Assembly: GCF_011045025.1 (NCBI RefSeq) | Contig: NZ_JAAKZX010000044.1 | Location: 1 to 53,985, forward strand | Length of the DNA: 53,985 nucleotides | Direction of reading: 5' to 3' | Source of the DNA: Streptomyces ureilyticus | Lineage (GTDB): Bacteria; Actinomycetota; Actinomycetes; Streptomycetales; Streptomycetaceae | Shown: piece after piece, positions 8,149 through 16,574 of the stretch | Layout of the letters: each line of letters opens with the position of its first letter | How positions within the stretch are numbered: position 1 is the stretch's first letter | The notes under the pieces: model-generated | Told to the model about the DNA's origin: nothing | Databases searched by the model: none | What the model saw: the letters and a program-made list of their open reading frames with translations, nothing else | Translations under genes and position numbers: made by a program

Positions 8149-9840
8149 TCAGAGTCGGGACAACTCGTCCACCAGATCGTCCAGCCCCAGCGACCCCTGC
8201 GACAGCGCCGCCATGTGCCAGGCCTTGGCGTCGAAGGCGGCGCCGTGGCGGCGGCGGGCGTTCTCGCGGCCCAACAGCCAGGCGCGTTCGCCGAGTTTGT
8301 AGCCGATGGCCTGGCCCGGGATGGTCAGGTAGCGGGTCAGTTCGCTCGCCACATAGTCCGCCGGGCGGCTGCAGTGCGCGCCGTAGAACTCCTCGGCCAG
8401 CTCGGGCGTCCAGCGCTCGCCGGGGTGGAAGGGGGAGTCTGCCGGGATCTCCAGCTCCGCGTGCATGCCGATGTCGACGATGACGCGGAGCGCCCGCATC
8501 ATCTGGGCGTCCAGGTAGCCCAGCCGCTGCTCGGCGTCCGTGAGGAAGCCGAGCTCGTCCATGAGCCGTTCCGCGTACAGCGCCCAGCCCTCGCAGTTGG
8601 CGCTCACGCCGCCCACGGTCGCCTGGTAGCGGGAGAGGTCTCCGGCCACGTGCGCCCACTGCGCCAGCTGGAGGTGATGGCCGGGGACGCCCTCGTGGTA
8701 CCAGGTGGAGACCAGGTCGTACACCGGGAAGCGGGTCTGCCCCATCGTCGGCAGCCAGGTGCAGCCGGGGCGGGAGAAGTCCTCCGACGGCGCCGTGTAG
8801 TACGGGGCCGCCGCGCTGCCCGGCGGGGCGATGCGGGACTCCACCTTCCGTACGCGCTCGGCGAGTTCGAAGTGCGTGCCGTCGAGGGCCTCTATCGCCT
8901 GGTCCATCAGGCCCTGCAGCCAGTCGCGGACCTCGTCGACGCCCTCGATGTGCCGGCCGTGCTCGTCGAGGTGCGCGAGCGCCACCCACGGCGTCTCGGC
9001 GCCGGGGAGGATCTTCTCCGCCTCCTCCTTCATCTCGGCGAGCAGGCGGTGGTACTCGGCCCAGCCGTACGCGTACGCCTCGTCGAGATCCAGATCCGTA
9101 CCGTTGAAGTAGCGCGACCAGCGCGCGTACCGCTCTCGGCCCACCGTGTTGGGCGCGCCCTCGATCGTGGGCGCGTACACCTCGCGCATCCAGTCGCGCA
9201 GTTCGACGACGGCCGCGGTCGCCGAGCGGGCGGCCTCGTCCAGTTCCGTACGCAGGGACTCGGGACCCGCCGACGCGAAGTCCTCGAACCAGCCGCGGCC
9301 CGAACCGTCCGTGTCCGACCACTCGGTGAGCTGGCCTATGAAGGTCGCGGTGGGGCGGGGGGCGGCGTACAGCTTGCGCTCCAGGCCGAGAGCGAGGGAT
9401 GCGCGGTAGCCGGCCAGCGCGGTGGGCACCGCGCGCAGCCGCTGGGCGATCGCGGCCCAGTCCTCGTCCGTCTCGGCCGGCGTCACGGTGAACACCTCGC
9501 GCACCGAGTGCGCGACCGTGGCCAGGTTGCCGACGGAGCGCAGTCCCTCGTCGGCCTCGTGCACGGCGAGTTCGGCGGAGAGCCGCTCGCGCAGCAGACG
9601 TCCGCAGCGCCGCTCGATGTCACTGTCCGCACCCGGCTGCCGCTCCGCCTCGTCGAGCTTCGCGAGCGTCGCCCGCGCCAGCTCGGCGACCGCCTCCTGA
9701 CCGGCGGGCGAGATATCGGGCAACCTGCTGGAACTCTCCTTCACGCCGAGATACGTACCGGTGACCGGGTCGAGGGCGATGAGATCGTCGACATACGCGT
9801 CGGCGACCTCGCGGGGCAGCGGGCTCTTCGTCTGTGACAT
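8149..9840 (-). CDS. DUF885 domain-containing protein, predicted zinc metallopeptidase
   Basis: A 563-aa protein of the DUF885 family. The diagnostic motif WYHEGVPGHHLQ (HExxxxHH-like zinc site) is present, as are MGQTRFPVYDLV before it and SRPADYVASELTRYL after it. DUF885 proteins are generally viewed as M3/M32-like metallopeptidases; the substrate is unknown. No signal peptide is visible after the chosen ATG at 9840, so it is probably cytoplasmic. The frame extends upstream to 9897, but those residues look unconserved. The gene appears monocistronic. Confidence 0.87.
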   Translation of the reverse strand: MSQTKSPLPREVADAYVDDLIALDPVTGTYLGVKESSSRLPDISPAGQEAVAELARATLAKLDEAERQPGADSDIERRCGRLLRERLSAELAVHEADEGLRSVGNLATVAHSVREVFTVTPAETDEDWAAIAQRLRAVPTALAGYRASLALGLERKLYAAPRPTATFIGQLTEWSDTDGSGRGWFEDFASAGPESLRTELDEAARSATAAVVELRDWMREVYAPTIEGAPNTVGRERYARWSRYFNGTDLDLDEAYAYGWAEYHRLLAEMKEEAEKILPGAETPWVALAHLDEHGRHIEGVDEVRDWLQGLMDQAIEALDGTHFELAERVRKVESRIAPPGSAAAPYYTAPSEDFSRPGCTWLPTMGQTRFPVYDLVSTWYHEGVPGHHLQLAQWAHVAGDLSRYQATVGGVSANCEGWALYAERLMDELGFLTDAEQRLGYLDAQMMRALRVIVDIGMHAELEIPADSPFHPGERWTPELAEEFYGAHCSRPADYVASELTRYLTIPGQAIGYKLGERAWLLGRENARRRHGAAFDAKAWHMAALSQGSLGLDDLVDELSRL

Positions 9841-9931
9841 GCGGACATCCTCATACGGGGAGGCCGTGCGCGTCAGCCCGATATACGGGCAGGCCACGCG
9901 GGTCTGGCCGATATACGGGCGGCCGTGCGGG

Positions 9932-10432
9932 TCAGCCCGTTTCCGCGCCGGCCGTGGGCGGGGCGGGCGGCAGCAGTGGCCCGCACTCCCACTGCTGGAA
10001 GATCAACCGCGTCTCGACGCGGGCCACTTCGCGCCGCGAGGTGAACTCGTCGATGACCAGCCGCTGCAGATCCGCCATGTCCGCCACCGCGACATGGACG
10101 AGATAGTCGTCGGGGCCGGTGAGATGGAAGACGGTACGGGACTCCGGCAGCGCCCGGATCCGCTCCACGAACGGTCCCACCAGCTCCCGCCGGTGCGGCC
10201 TGACCTGCACGGAGAGCAGCGCCTCGAGGCCCCGCCCCAGCTTGGCCGGATCGAGTCGCAGCTGATGGCCGATGATGACGCCCGCGCGGCGCAGCCGCGT
10301 CACCCGGTCCAGACAGGTCGAGGGCGCCACGCCGACCTGCGCGGCGAGGTCCCGGTAGGTGGCCCGTGCGTCGTTCTGCAGCAGCCGCAGAAGATGGAGG
10401 TCCACCGGATCGAGTACGACAGATTCGGCCAT
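9932..10432 (-). CDS. Lrp/AsnC family transcriptional regulator
   Basis: A 166-aa regulator: helix-turn-helix in LRLLQNDARATYRDLAAQVG with recognition helix APSTCLDRVTRLRRAG, then a RAM effector domain (FHLTGPDDYLVHVAVADM). It is divergent from the trans-sulfuration enzyme at 10493 with only 60 bp between the starts. This arrangement is seen for regulators of methionine/cysteine lyases, so it probably senses an amino acid and controls that enzyme. The extra C-terminal tail (LLPPAPPTAGAETG) looks unstructured. Confidence 0.9.
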   Translation of the reverse strand: MAESVVLDPVDLHLLRLLQNDARATYRDLAAQVGVAPSTCLDRVTRLRRAGVIIGHQLRLDPAKLGRGLEALLSVQVRPHRRELVGPFVERIRALPESRTVFHLTGPDDYLVHVAVADMADLQRLVIDEFTSRREVARVETRLIFQQWECGPLLPPAPPTAGAETG

Positions 10433-10492
10433 CGCCCGAACGTAGCACGGGATTCGGCGCCCATACCCCGGCGACTGTTCAGGCTGCTGGGC

Positions 10493-11734
10493 ATGGACGC
10501 CTTTGAGGACGCGTACGACGTGATGGACGACGTAGACGTAGTGGACGACATGCGGGCCCTCGCCACCGAGGCGGTGCACGCCGGGCGGGACGACCTCGCG
10601 CGGCAGGGGCTGCACGCCCCGCCGATCGACCTGTCGACGACCTATCCGTCGTACGACAGTCGCGGCGAGGCCGCCCGGATCGACGACTTCGCCGCGAACG
10701 GCGCCACCTTGGAGGGACCGCCGGTCTACGGCCGGCTCGGCAATCCGACCGTCGCCCGGTTCGAGACGGCTCTGGCCCGGCTGGAGGGCACCGAGAGCGC
10801 GGTGGCGTTCGCGAGCGGCATGGCCGCGTTGAGTGCCGTACTCCTCGTACGGAACGCGATGGGCCTGCGGCATGTCGTGGCCGTACGCCCCCTCTACGGG
10901 TGCAGCGACCACCTGCTGACGGCCGGGCTGCTCGGCACCGAGGTGACCTGGGTCGACCCGGCCGGCATCGCGGACGCGCTGCGGCCGGACACGGGTCTGG
11001 TGATGGTCGAGTCACCGGCCAATCCGACGCTCGCGGAACTCGACCTGCGGGCGATCGCGCACGCCTGCGGGACCGTGCCGCTGCTCGCGGACAACACCTT
11101 CGCCACGCCGGTGCTCCAACGGCCCGTCGAACAGGGGGCGCGGCTCGTGCTGCACAGCGCCACCAAGTACCTGGGCGGTCACGGCGACGTGATGGCCGGG
11201 GTGGTGGCCTGCGACGAGGAGTTCGCCCGCCGCTTGCGCCAGGTCAGGTTCGCCACCGGCGGTGTGCTGCACCCGCTCGCCGGTTACCTGCTGCTCCGCG
11301 GGCTGTCCACGCTGCCCGTACGCGTGCGCGCAGCCTCCGCGAACGCCGCGGAACTGGTCCGCCGCCTCACCGCCGACCCGCGCGTCACCCGCGTCCACTA
11401 CCCCCGGATCGGCGGCGCCATGATCGCCTTCGAGGTCTGCGGCGACCCCCACGAAGTCATCGCCGCAGTCCGTCTCATCACCCCCGCCGTGAGCCTCGGC
11501 AGCGTCGACACACTCATCCAGCACCCGGCCTCGATCAGCCACCGCATCGTCGACGCGGAAGACCGCCGAACATCCGGGGTGAGCGACCGGTTGCTGCGGC
11601 TGTCGGTGGGCTTGGAGGACGTGGAGGATCTGTGGCGGGACTTGGAGCGGGCGCTGGGGGCGGTACGGGGGAGTGGGCCTGCCCGGTGTGTGGCGCCGGA
11701 CAGGCCCAGCCGTTCAGTGGTGGCTGAAGGCTAA
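10493..11734 (+). CDS. Trans-sulfuration PLP enzyme (cystathionine/methionine gamma-lyase-like)
   Basis: A Cys/Met-metabolism PLP enzyme. It shows PVYGRLGNPTVARFE, AVAFASGMAALSA, the aspartate segment LLADNTFATPVLQ, the PLP-lysine site LHSATKYLGGHGD, and SLGSVDTLIQHPAS. The exact reaction (gamma-lyase, gamma-synthase or sulfhydrylase) cannot be decided by eye; an Lrp neighbour favours a catabolic lyase. The ATG at 10493 gives 413 aa; an in-frame ATG at 10550 would remove an acidic, Asp/Val-rich leader and may be the true start. Its stop codon overlaps that of the convergent acetyltransferase gene. Confidence 0.87.
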   Translation: MDAFEDAYDVMDDVDVVDDMRALATEAVHAGRDDLARQGLHAPPIDLSTTYPSYDSRGEAARIDDFAANGATLEGPPVYGRLGNPTVARFETALARLEGTESAVAFASGMAALSAVLLVRNAMGLRHVVAVRPLYGCSDHLLTAGLLGTEVTWVDPAGIADALRPDTGLVMVESPANPTLAELDLRAIAHACGTVPLLADNTFATPVLQRPVEQGARLVLHSATKYLGGHGDVMAGVVACDEEFARRLRQVRFATGGVLHPLAGYLLLRGLSTLPVRVRAASANAAELVRRLTADPRVTRVHYPRIGGAMIAFEVCGDPHEVIAAVRLITPAVSLGSVDTLIQHPASISHRIVDAEDRRTSGVSDRLLRLSVGLEDVEDLWRDLERALGAVRGSGPARCVAPDRPSRSVVAEG

Positions 11735-13068
11735 TCCCCTACGGGCTGCTCCTGGTCGTACGGCAGCCGGGAGCTCACCGGAGTCACGTCCAGCCGGGCC
11801 GTGATGACCAGCGTGCCCTCCTCGATCTGATAGTCGAGGGGCAGGCCGAGGCCGCGCATCGCGGCGACCATGCCGGTGTTGGACGACTGCGTGACGGCGT
11901 ACACGCTGTCGCAGCCGGCCTCGACGGCCATCGTCACCAGGCGGCCGAGCAGCTCGCTGCCGATGCCGCGCCGCTGCCACGCGTCCTCGACGAGCAGCGC
12001 GACCTCCGTCTCGTCGCCGTCCCAGAGGAGATGGCCGAGCCCGACGAGGCGGCCCGAGGCGGTCTCCACGGCGAGCGTCCGCCCGAAGCGGGGGCTGAGG
12101 AGGTGGTTGAGGTAGCGGTCGGCGTCACCGACGGGGCCGTGGTACCGCAGGCCGAGTGTGCGCGGCGAGCACCGCTCGTGCATGGCCTTCGCGGCATCGA
12201 TGTCCTGCGTATCGGCGCGGCGTACGGTGATGGCGTTGCCCTGAGGCAGCGTCAGTACGTCCTGTCCGCGCGGCAGGCGCGGACCGAGCTGAGCGTCCAG
12301 CTCGACCAGCGCGCGGGCCCGCGCGAACTCGGTGGGCGTGAACGGCAGATACGGCCGCTCCAAGGTGATCACTCCGCCTTCGGGCGCGCGCAGCCGCATC
12401 AGGGTGTTCTCGGGCGCCCCTTCGGCATGAGCCAGAGCCCCCTCAGCCGGCACCTCCACGTCCGAGCCGTCCACGCCCACGGCCCCGGCGGGCAACGACC
12501 GGATGCTGCACCGGCCCAGCAACTGCCGCAAGGCAAGCGGAAGTTCGGCCGAGTCCAGCGCCGTGCGCGTGGCCAGGCCCAGGATGCGCGTGGGCGCGTC
12601 CACCAGGTCGTGCGCGTCGGCCCGCTCGATCCAAGTACCGGCGCCGCCCGCCTGCGTAACCGCCCGGGTGACGTCGTTCGCTTCCACCTCCGCGGGCGCC
12701 CGCAGCAGGAACTCGTCGACCGTGCCCTCTGCCAGGGGATGCGTCTGCAGGCTCAGGATGTCGACCCGCCGGTCCGCGAGCGCGGTGCACAGCGCGGCCA
12801 GCGAGCCCGGCTCGTCCCGCACCGTGGTCCGCATCCGCCAGAGAACGGCCTCAGCGCTGACGGCCTCCGGCAGGGCCGGGGCCGTCTCGGGGGGCCCGGC
12901 CTCCCGCACGTCGGCGGGCGGCCGGGCGCCGGTATGACCCTTCGGAGGGGCGTGATCGTGGGTGCGTCGTTCCCGCCAGTTGCGGAACCGTGCCATGAGT
13001 CCGCGGCTCCCGTGCTGTTGCGGACGGTCGTTGTTCGTACGTACTGCGTCAGTCATGTCTGAAGTCAT
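11731..13068 (-). CDS. ACT domain-GNAT N-acetyltransferase fusion
   Basis: A 445-aa two-part protein. Residues ~80-150 form an ACT-like regulatory domain (VRDEPGSLAALCTALADRRV, then DILSLQTHPLAEG). The C-terminal ~170 residues are a GNAT domain with the acetyl-CoA loop EDAWQRRGIGSELLGRLV. Such proteins may be lysine acetyltransferases gated by an amino-acid ligand; that is inference. The N-terminal 50 residues are charged and low-complexity. An alternative ATG lies at 13056. The upstream 97 bp is unusually A/T-rich for this window and probably holds the promoter. Confidence 0.82.
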   Translation of the reverse strand: MTSDMTDAVRTNNDRPQQHGSRGLMARFRNWRERRTHDHAPPKGHTGARPPADVREAGPPETAPALPEAVSAEAVLWRMRTTVRDEPGSLAALCTALADRRVDILSLQTHPLAEGTVDEFLLRAPAEVEANDVTRAVTQAGGAGTWIERADAHDLVDAPTRILGLATRTALDSAELPLALRQLLGRCSIRSLPAGAVGVDGSDVEVPAEGALAHAEGAPENTLMRLRAPEGGVITLERPYLPFTPTEFARARALVELDAQLGPRLPRGQDVLTLPQGNAITVRRADTQDIDAAKAMHERCSPRTLGLRYHGPVGDADRYLNHLLSPRFGRTLAVETASGRLVGLGHLLWDGDETEVALLVEDAWQRRGIGSELLGRLVTMAVEAGCDSVYAVTQSSNTGMVAAMRGLGLPLDYQIEEGTLVITARLDVTPVSSRLPYDQEQPVGD

Positions 13069-13165
13069 GCAACCACTGTGCAGGAAGGGTGTTGCGTGAT
13101 CACGAACGCTTTGTGACTGAGCGATTAAGACACTCTCTGTCCTATTTAGAACTATATTTGCTGGC

Positions 13166-14755
13166 TTACTGCCCGACCCGGCCCGGCTGCAGCACCTTCG
13201 TGTACAGCACGGTCCCGTCCTGCTCACGCAGACGAACCGTCAGCTCCCCGCTGCCGCCGTCGATGTCGACCTCGCCGAAGAACTGGTAACCACCGGCGGG
13301 CGAGACATTCGCGACCGTGGGCGCCTTCACAAACACCCGCTCCGGGCCGAACGTGTTGTCCAGCGCGTTCGCCGGGAAGGCACCCGCGTTCAGCGGGCCG
13401 GAGACGAACTCCCAGAACGGCTCGAAGTCGGTGAACGCGGCCCGCGACGGCTGGTAGTGCTGAGCCGAGGTGTAGTGCACGTCGGCCGTCAGCCACACCG
13501 TGCCCGTGATCTTCCGGTGCTTGATGAACCGCAGCAGCTCGGCGATCTGCAGCTCACGCCCCAGCGGCGCGCCCGGTTCGCCCTGGGCCACGGCCTCGAT
13601 GTTCGGCTTGCCGTCCCCGGTGTCCGGCACGACCAGGCCGAGCGGCATGTCGGAGGCGATCACCTTCCACACCGCCCGCGACCGAGACAGCTCCCGCTTG
13701 AGCCACTCCAGCTGCTCGGCGCCGAGGATGCCCTGCGGGTCGGTGGTCTGCGTACCAGGGGAGTTGGCGTTGCGGTACGTCCGCATGTCCAGTACGAACA
13801 CGTCGAGCAGCGGACCGTGGCGCAGCACCCGGTGCACCCGGCCCTCCTTGGCACCCGGCCGCAGGCTGGACATCGGGAAGTATTCGCTGAACGCGCGCAG
13901 TGCCCGGGATGCCAGCAGGTCGACGTTCTTCACCGTGTACCGGGTGTCGGTGAGCGTCTCGCCCGGATACCAGTTGTTGGTGACCTCGTGGTCGTCCCAC
14001 TGGACGATGGACGGCACCTGCGCGTTGAACCGCTTGAGGTGCTCGTCCAGCAGGTTGTACCGGAAGTTGCCGCGGAACTCGGCCAGGGTCTCGGCGACCT
14101 TGGACTTCTCCTCGGTGGTGATGTTGCGCCAGGTGCTTCCGTCGGGCAGGGGCACGGTCGCGGCTATCGGTCCGTCGGCGTATATCGTGTCGCCGCTGAA
14201 CAGGAAGAAGTCCGGGTCGAGTGCGCCCATCGCCTTGAAGATCGTGTAGCCGCCGAACTCCGGGTTGATGCCCCAGCCCTGGCCCGCCAGGTCTCCCGAC
14301 CATACGAAGCGCACATCGTCGCGCCGTCCCAGGGGCGCCGTACGGAAGGTGCCGGTCACCGGCTCGCCCGTGCGGCGCGGGTCGTCCGGGTCGGCGAGCA
14401 GGACGCGGTAGTGGATCTGCTCGCCCGCGGGCAGTCCGCGCAGGCGGGTGGTGCCGGTGAAGTCCGTGTCGGGGCCCAGAAGGGGGCCGTGCCATCTGTG
14501 AGCCTTACGGAACGACTCGGTCGCCGACGTCTCCACGATCATCCGCGCCGGCCGGTCCGAACGCACCCACACCAGGCCGGAGTGCGCGCTCACGTCGCCG
14601 CTCTGCACGCCCCAGCCGGCCTTCGGGCGGCCCGACAGCGTGAAGGCCGGCGCCGTGCCGAGGGTGGCGGGCACGGCGAGTGCCGCCGAGGCTGCGAGGG
14701 TGCCGCGGAGGACGCTGCGGCGGGCGGCGAGCGGGCTCGACGGACTGTCTGACAT
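13166..14755 (-). CDS. phoD: PhoD-type alkaline phosphatase, Tat-exported
   Basis: Secreted metallophosphatase/phosphodiesterase of 529 aa. A twin-arginine signal is evident (ARRSVLRGTLAASAALAVPA), implying export of a folded, metal-loaded enzyme. Catalytic-domain landmarks are GWGVQSGDVSAHSGLVWVR, FLFSGDTIYADGP, VQWDDHEVTNNWYPGE and TVWLTADVHYTSA, which contain the usual Asp/His/Asn metal ligands. The ATG at 14755 directly precedes the signal peptide. A Pho-box-like direct repeat lies about 65 bp upstream, so PhoP control under phosphate starvation is likely. Confidence 0.93.
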   Translation of the reverse strand: MSDSPSSPLAARRSVLRGTLAASAALAVPATLGTAPAFTLSGRPKAGWGVQSGDVSAHSGLVWVRSDRPARMIVETSATESFRKAHRWHGPLLGPDTDFTGTTRLRGLPAGEQIHYRVLLADPDDPRRTGEPVTGTFRTAPLGRRDDVRFVWSGDLAGQGWGINPEFGGYTIFKAMGALDPDFFLFSGDTIYADGPIAATVPLPDGSTWRNITTEEKSKVAETLAEFRGNFRYNLLDEHLKRFNAQVPSIVQWDDHEVTNNWYPGETLTDTRYTVKNVDLLASRALRAFSEYFPMSSLRPGAKEGRVHRVLRHGPLLDVFVLDMRTYRNANSPGTQTTDPQGILGAEQLEWLKRELSRSRAVWKVIASDMPLGLVVPDTGDGKPNIEAVAQGEPGAPLGRELQIAELLRFIKHRKITGTVWLTADVHYTSAQHYQPSRAAFTDFEPFWEFVSGPLNAGAFPANALDNTFGPERVFVKAPTVANVSPAGGYQFFGEVDIDGGSGELTVRLREQDGTVLYTKVLQPGRVGQ

Positions 14756-14819
14756 GGAACGCCTCCTGGGACGGGGTTCGACCACTGTGCAGGGTCACAA
14801 CTACTGGTGCACCACAGCG

Positions 14820-14841
14820 CGCATGCGAACCCCAAGTGAAC
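14820..14841 (-). promoter_or_regulatory. PHO-box-like 11-bp direct repeat upstream of phoD
   Basis: Read on the minus strand, GTTCACTTGGG is followed immediately by GTTCGCATGCG. Streptomyces PhoP boxes are 11-bp direct repeats whose first seven bases resemble GTTCACC; the first unit matches 6 of 7 and the second 5 of 7. It sits about 65 bp upstream of the phoD start. Confidence 0.6.
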
Positions 14842-14874
14842 AACTGCCCCCGGCGGCTTGGGAACAGGGGGGTC

Positions 14875-14972
14875 GCCCCCGCCGCCCTTACCCGTCCCAT
14901 ACCAAGGGGCTCCGCCCCTGGTGGGGTTCGGGGCGGAGCCCCGAGGATGGGACGGGTAGGGGCGGCGGGGGC
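14875..14972. repeat. Intergenic nested inverted repeat, copy 1 (26-bp arms)
   Basis: Arms at 14875-14900 and 14947-14972 are inverted copies with one mismatch (GCCCCCGCCGCCC.. / ATGGGACGGGTAGGGG..). Inside them a perfect 13-bp inverted pair, GGGGCTCCGCCCC and GGGGCGGAGCCCC, forms a second stem. The same arms recur at 20377-20647, so this is a dispersed family rather than a one-off terminator, although it also lies where the MocR-family gene's transcript would end. Confidence 0.75.
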
Positions 14973-14985
14973 GAAACAACGCCCG

Positions 14986-16527
14986 TCAACCCCCAACCGC
15001 CGCCGCCATCAATCGCACCCCCTCCCAAACCCGCGGCGGAGGCACATGCGCGTACCCCAACACCAGCCGCACCACCCCCTCCTCCTCCCGGCCGGGAGTC
15101 TGCGCGTAATCCGTCAGAGGACGCACCGCGACACCGGACGCGGCCACCCGCGCGAGGAAGCGTGGCGGCGGCCCGTACCGGAGGGGCAGCGTGGCGATCG
15201 CGTGCAGCCCGGCCGCGATCCCGGACACCCGCGTGCCGGGGAAGTGGTGCTCCAGAGCAGCCACGAGCGCGTCGCGCCGTTCCCTGTACGCGCGCTGGCA
15301 GCGCCGCAGCTGCCGGTCGTAGTCGCCGCGCTCCATGAAGCGGGCGAGAAGTGCCTGGTCGACGACCGGATTACCGAGATCCATCGTGCGCTTGCGCTCG
15401 ACGACCTCCTCGGCCAGCGACGCCGGCACCAGCAGCCAGCCCAGCCGCAGCCCCGGCGCCAGCGACTTGCTGACGGACCCCGCGTACGCGACGTGCTCCG
15501 GATCGAGGCCTTGAAGGGCACCGACCGGCGCCCGGTCGTAGCGGAAGTCCCCGTCGTAGTCGTCCTCGATGAGGAGCCCGTCCACGGAGTGCGCCCAGTC
15601 GAGGAGTTCGGCCCGCCGCCGCGCGGAGTACGCGATCCCCGAGGGGAACTGGTGCGCGGGCGTCGTCGCGACGACCCGTACGCCTGACTCCCGCAGCGGC
15701 CCCATGGCCAGCCCCTCGTCGTCCAGCGGCAGCGGTACGGCGCGGAGGCCGGCTGAGGTGTACAGCGCGCCGTGCTCGGGTGTGCCGGGGTCCTCGACGC
15801 CGACGGCGCGCACCCCGCGCGCCTGCAGCACGAAACCGAGGAGCGTCGTCGCCTGCGCCACGCCCGAGACGACCAGCACCCGCTCCGGGTCCGCGACCAC
15901 GCCCCGGCGCCGGGTCAGCAGTTCCGCGAGGGCCGTACGCAGCCGGGGCAGCCCGCGCGGATCGGGGTAACCCAGCGCGTGGTGCGGCAGTTCGGCCAGT
16001 ACTCCGCGGTGTGCGGCCGCCCAGGCCGCGCGCGGGAAGAGTGCCAGGTCCGGGGTACCGGGAAGGAAGTCGACGCGGGCACTGGGGGAGCGGGGCGCGA
16101 GGTCACGTGCGCTTGGGAAGTGAGCGGCGCGGACGGCGCCGCCCACCCACGTTCCGGCTCCCCGGTCGCTGCGCAGATAGCCCTCGGCGGTCAACTGCTC
16201 GTACGCCTCGGTGACCAGCCCCCGGGACACTCCCAGATCGGCGGCGAGTTCACGGCTGGACGGCAGCCGAGTGCCGGATGCGAGCCGCCCCGAGCGGACC
16301 GCCTCCCTCAACGCCGCCTGCAAGGAGCGTCCACGCGCGCGTGCCGGTGCCGAGGCGGCCGGCAGCAGCAGCTCCCAGGCGGTGGCCCAGGCCGCCGATC
16401 CGGGCGTACCCGAAGGTCCGGATGTACGGGAAGATCCGGGCGTGCCTACAGATTCGGACGTACCCGAAGCTGATCCGGGCGCATCCGAAGGCCGACCCGA
16501 ACCCGAATTGGTCCCCGATGGCGTCAT
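14986..16527 (-). CDS. MocR family (GntR-type HTH plus aminotransferase-like) transcriptional regulator
   Basis: A 513-aa PLP-binding regulator. After a Ser/Gly/Pro-rich N-terminal stretch of ~55 residues come a winged helix (LPSSRELAADLGVSRGLVTE, then AYEQLTAEGYL) and a fold-type I aminotransferase domain with the PLP lysine in YAGSVSKSLAPGLRLGW and the aspartate in LLIEDDYDGDF. Members control vitamin B6, amine or transport genes. It is divergent from the EamA exporter at 16575, and GGACC repeats in the 47-bp gap are the obvious operator, so the exporter is its likely target. Confidence 0.92.
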   Translation of the reverse strand: MTPSGTNSGSGRPSDAPGSASGTSESVGTPGSSRTSGPSGTPGSAAWATAWELLLPAASAPARARGRSLQAALREAVRSGRLASGTRLPSSRELAADLGVSRGLVTEAYEQLTAEGYLRSDRGAGTWVGGAVRAAHFPSARDLAPRSPSARVDFLPGTPDLALFPRAAWAAAHRGVLAELPHHALGYPDPRGLPRLRTALAELLTRRRGVVADPERVLVVSGVAQATTLLGFVLQARGVRAVGVEDPGTPEHGALYTSAGLRAVPLPLDDEGLAMGPLRESGVRVVATTPAHQFPSGIAYSARRRAELLDWAHSVDGLLIEDDYDGDFRYDRAPVGALQGLDPEHVAYAGSVSKSLAPGLRLGWLLVPASLAEEVVERKRTMDLGNPVVDQALLARFMERGDYDRQLRRCQRAYRERRDALVAALEHHFPGTRVSGIAAGLHAIATLPLRYGPPPRFLARVAASGVAVRPLTDYAQTPGREEEGVVRLVLGYAHVPPPRVWEGVRLMAAAVGG

Positions 16528-16533
16528 GAAAGT

Positions 16534-16560
16534 GGACCTTAAACCGGACCGGTGGGGTCC
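16534..16560. promoter_or_regulatory. GGACC repeat array between divergent MocR regulator and exporter
   Basis: GGACC at 16534-16538 and 16546-16550 (12-bp period) plus its inverse GGTCC at 16556-16560. Directly repeated and inverted half-sites of this kind are typical of MocR operators. The whole gap is only 47 bp, so binding here would affect both genes. Confidence 0.55.
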
Positions 16561-16574
16561 ATAGCGTCGCCTCC

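Noticed and set aside
8215..9837. 540-codon plus-strand open frame opposite the DUF885 gene
   Set aside because: Val/Arg/Gly-rich composition with no motif; complement of the DUF885 coding sequence.
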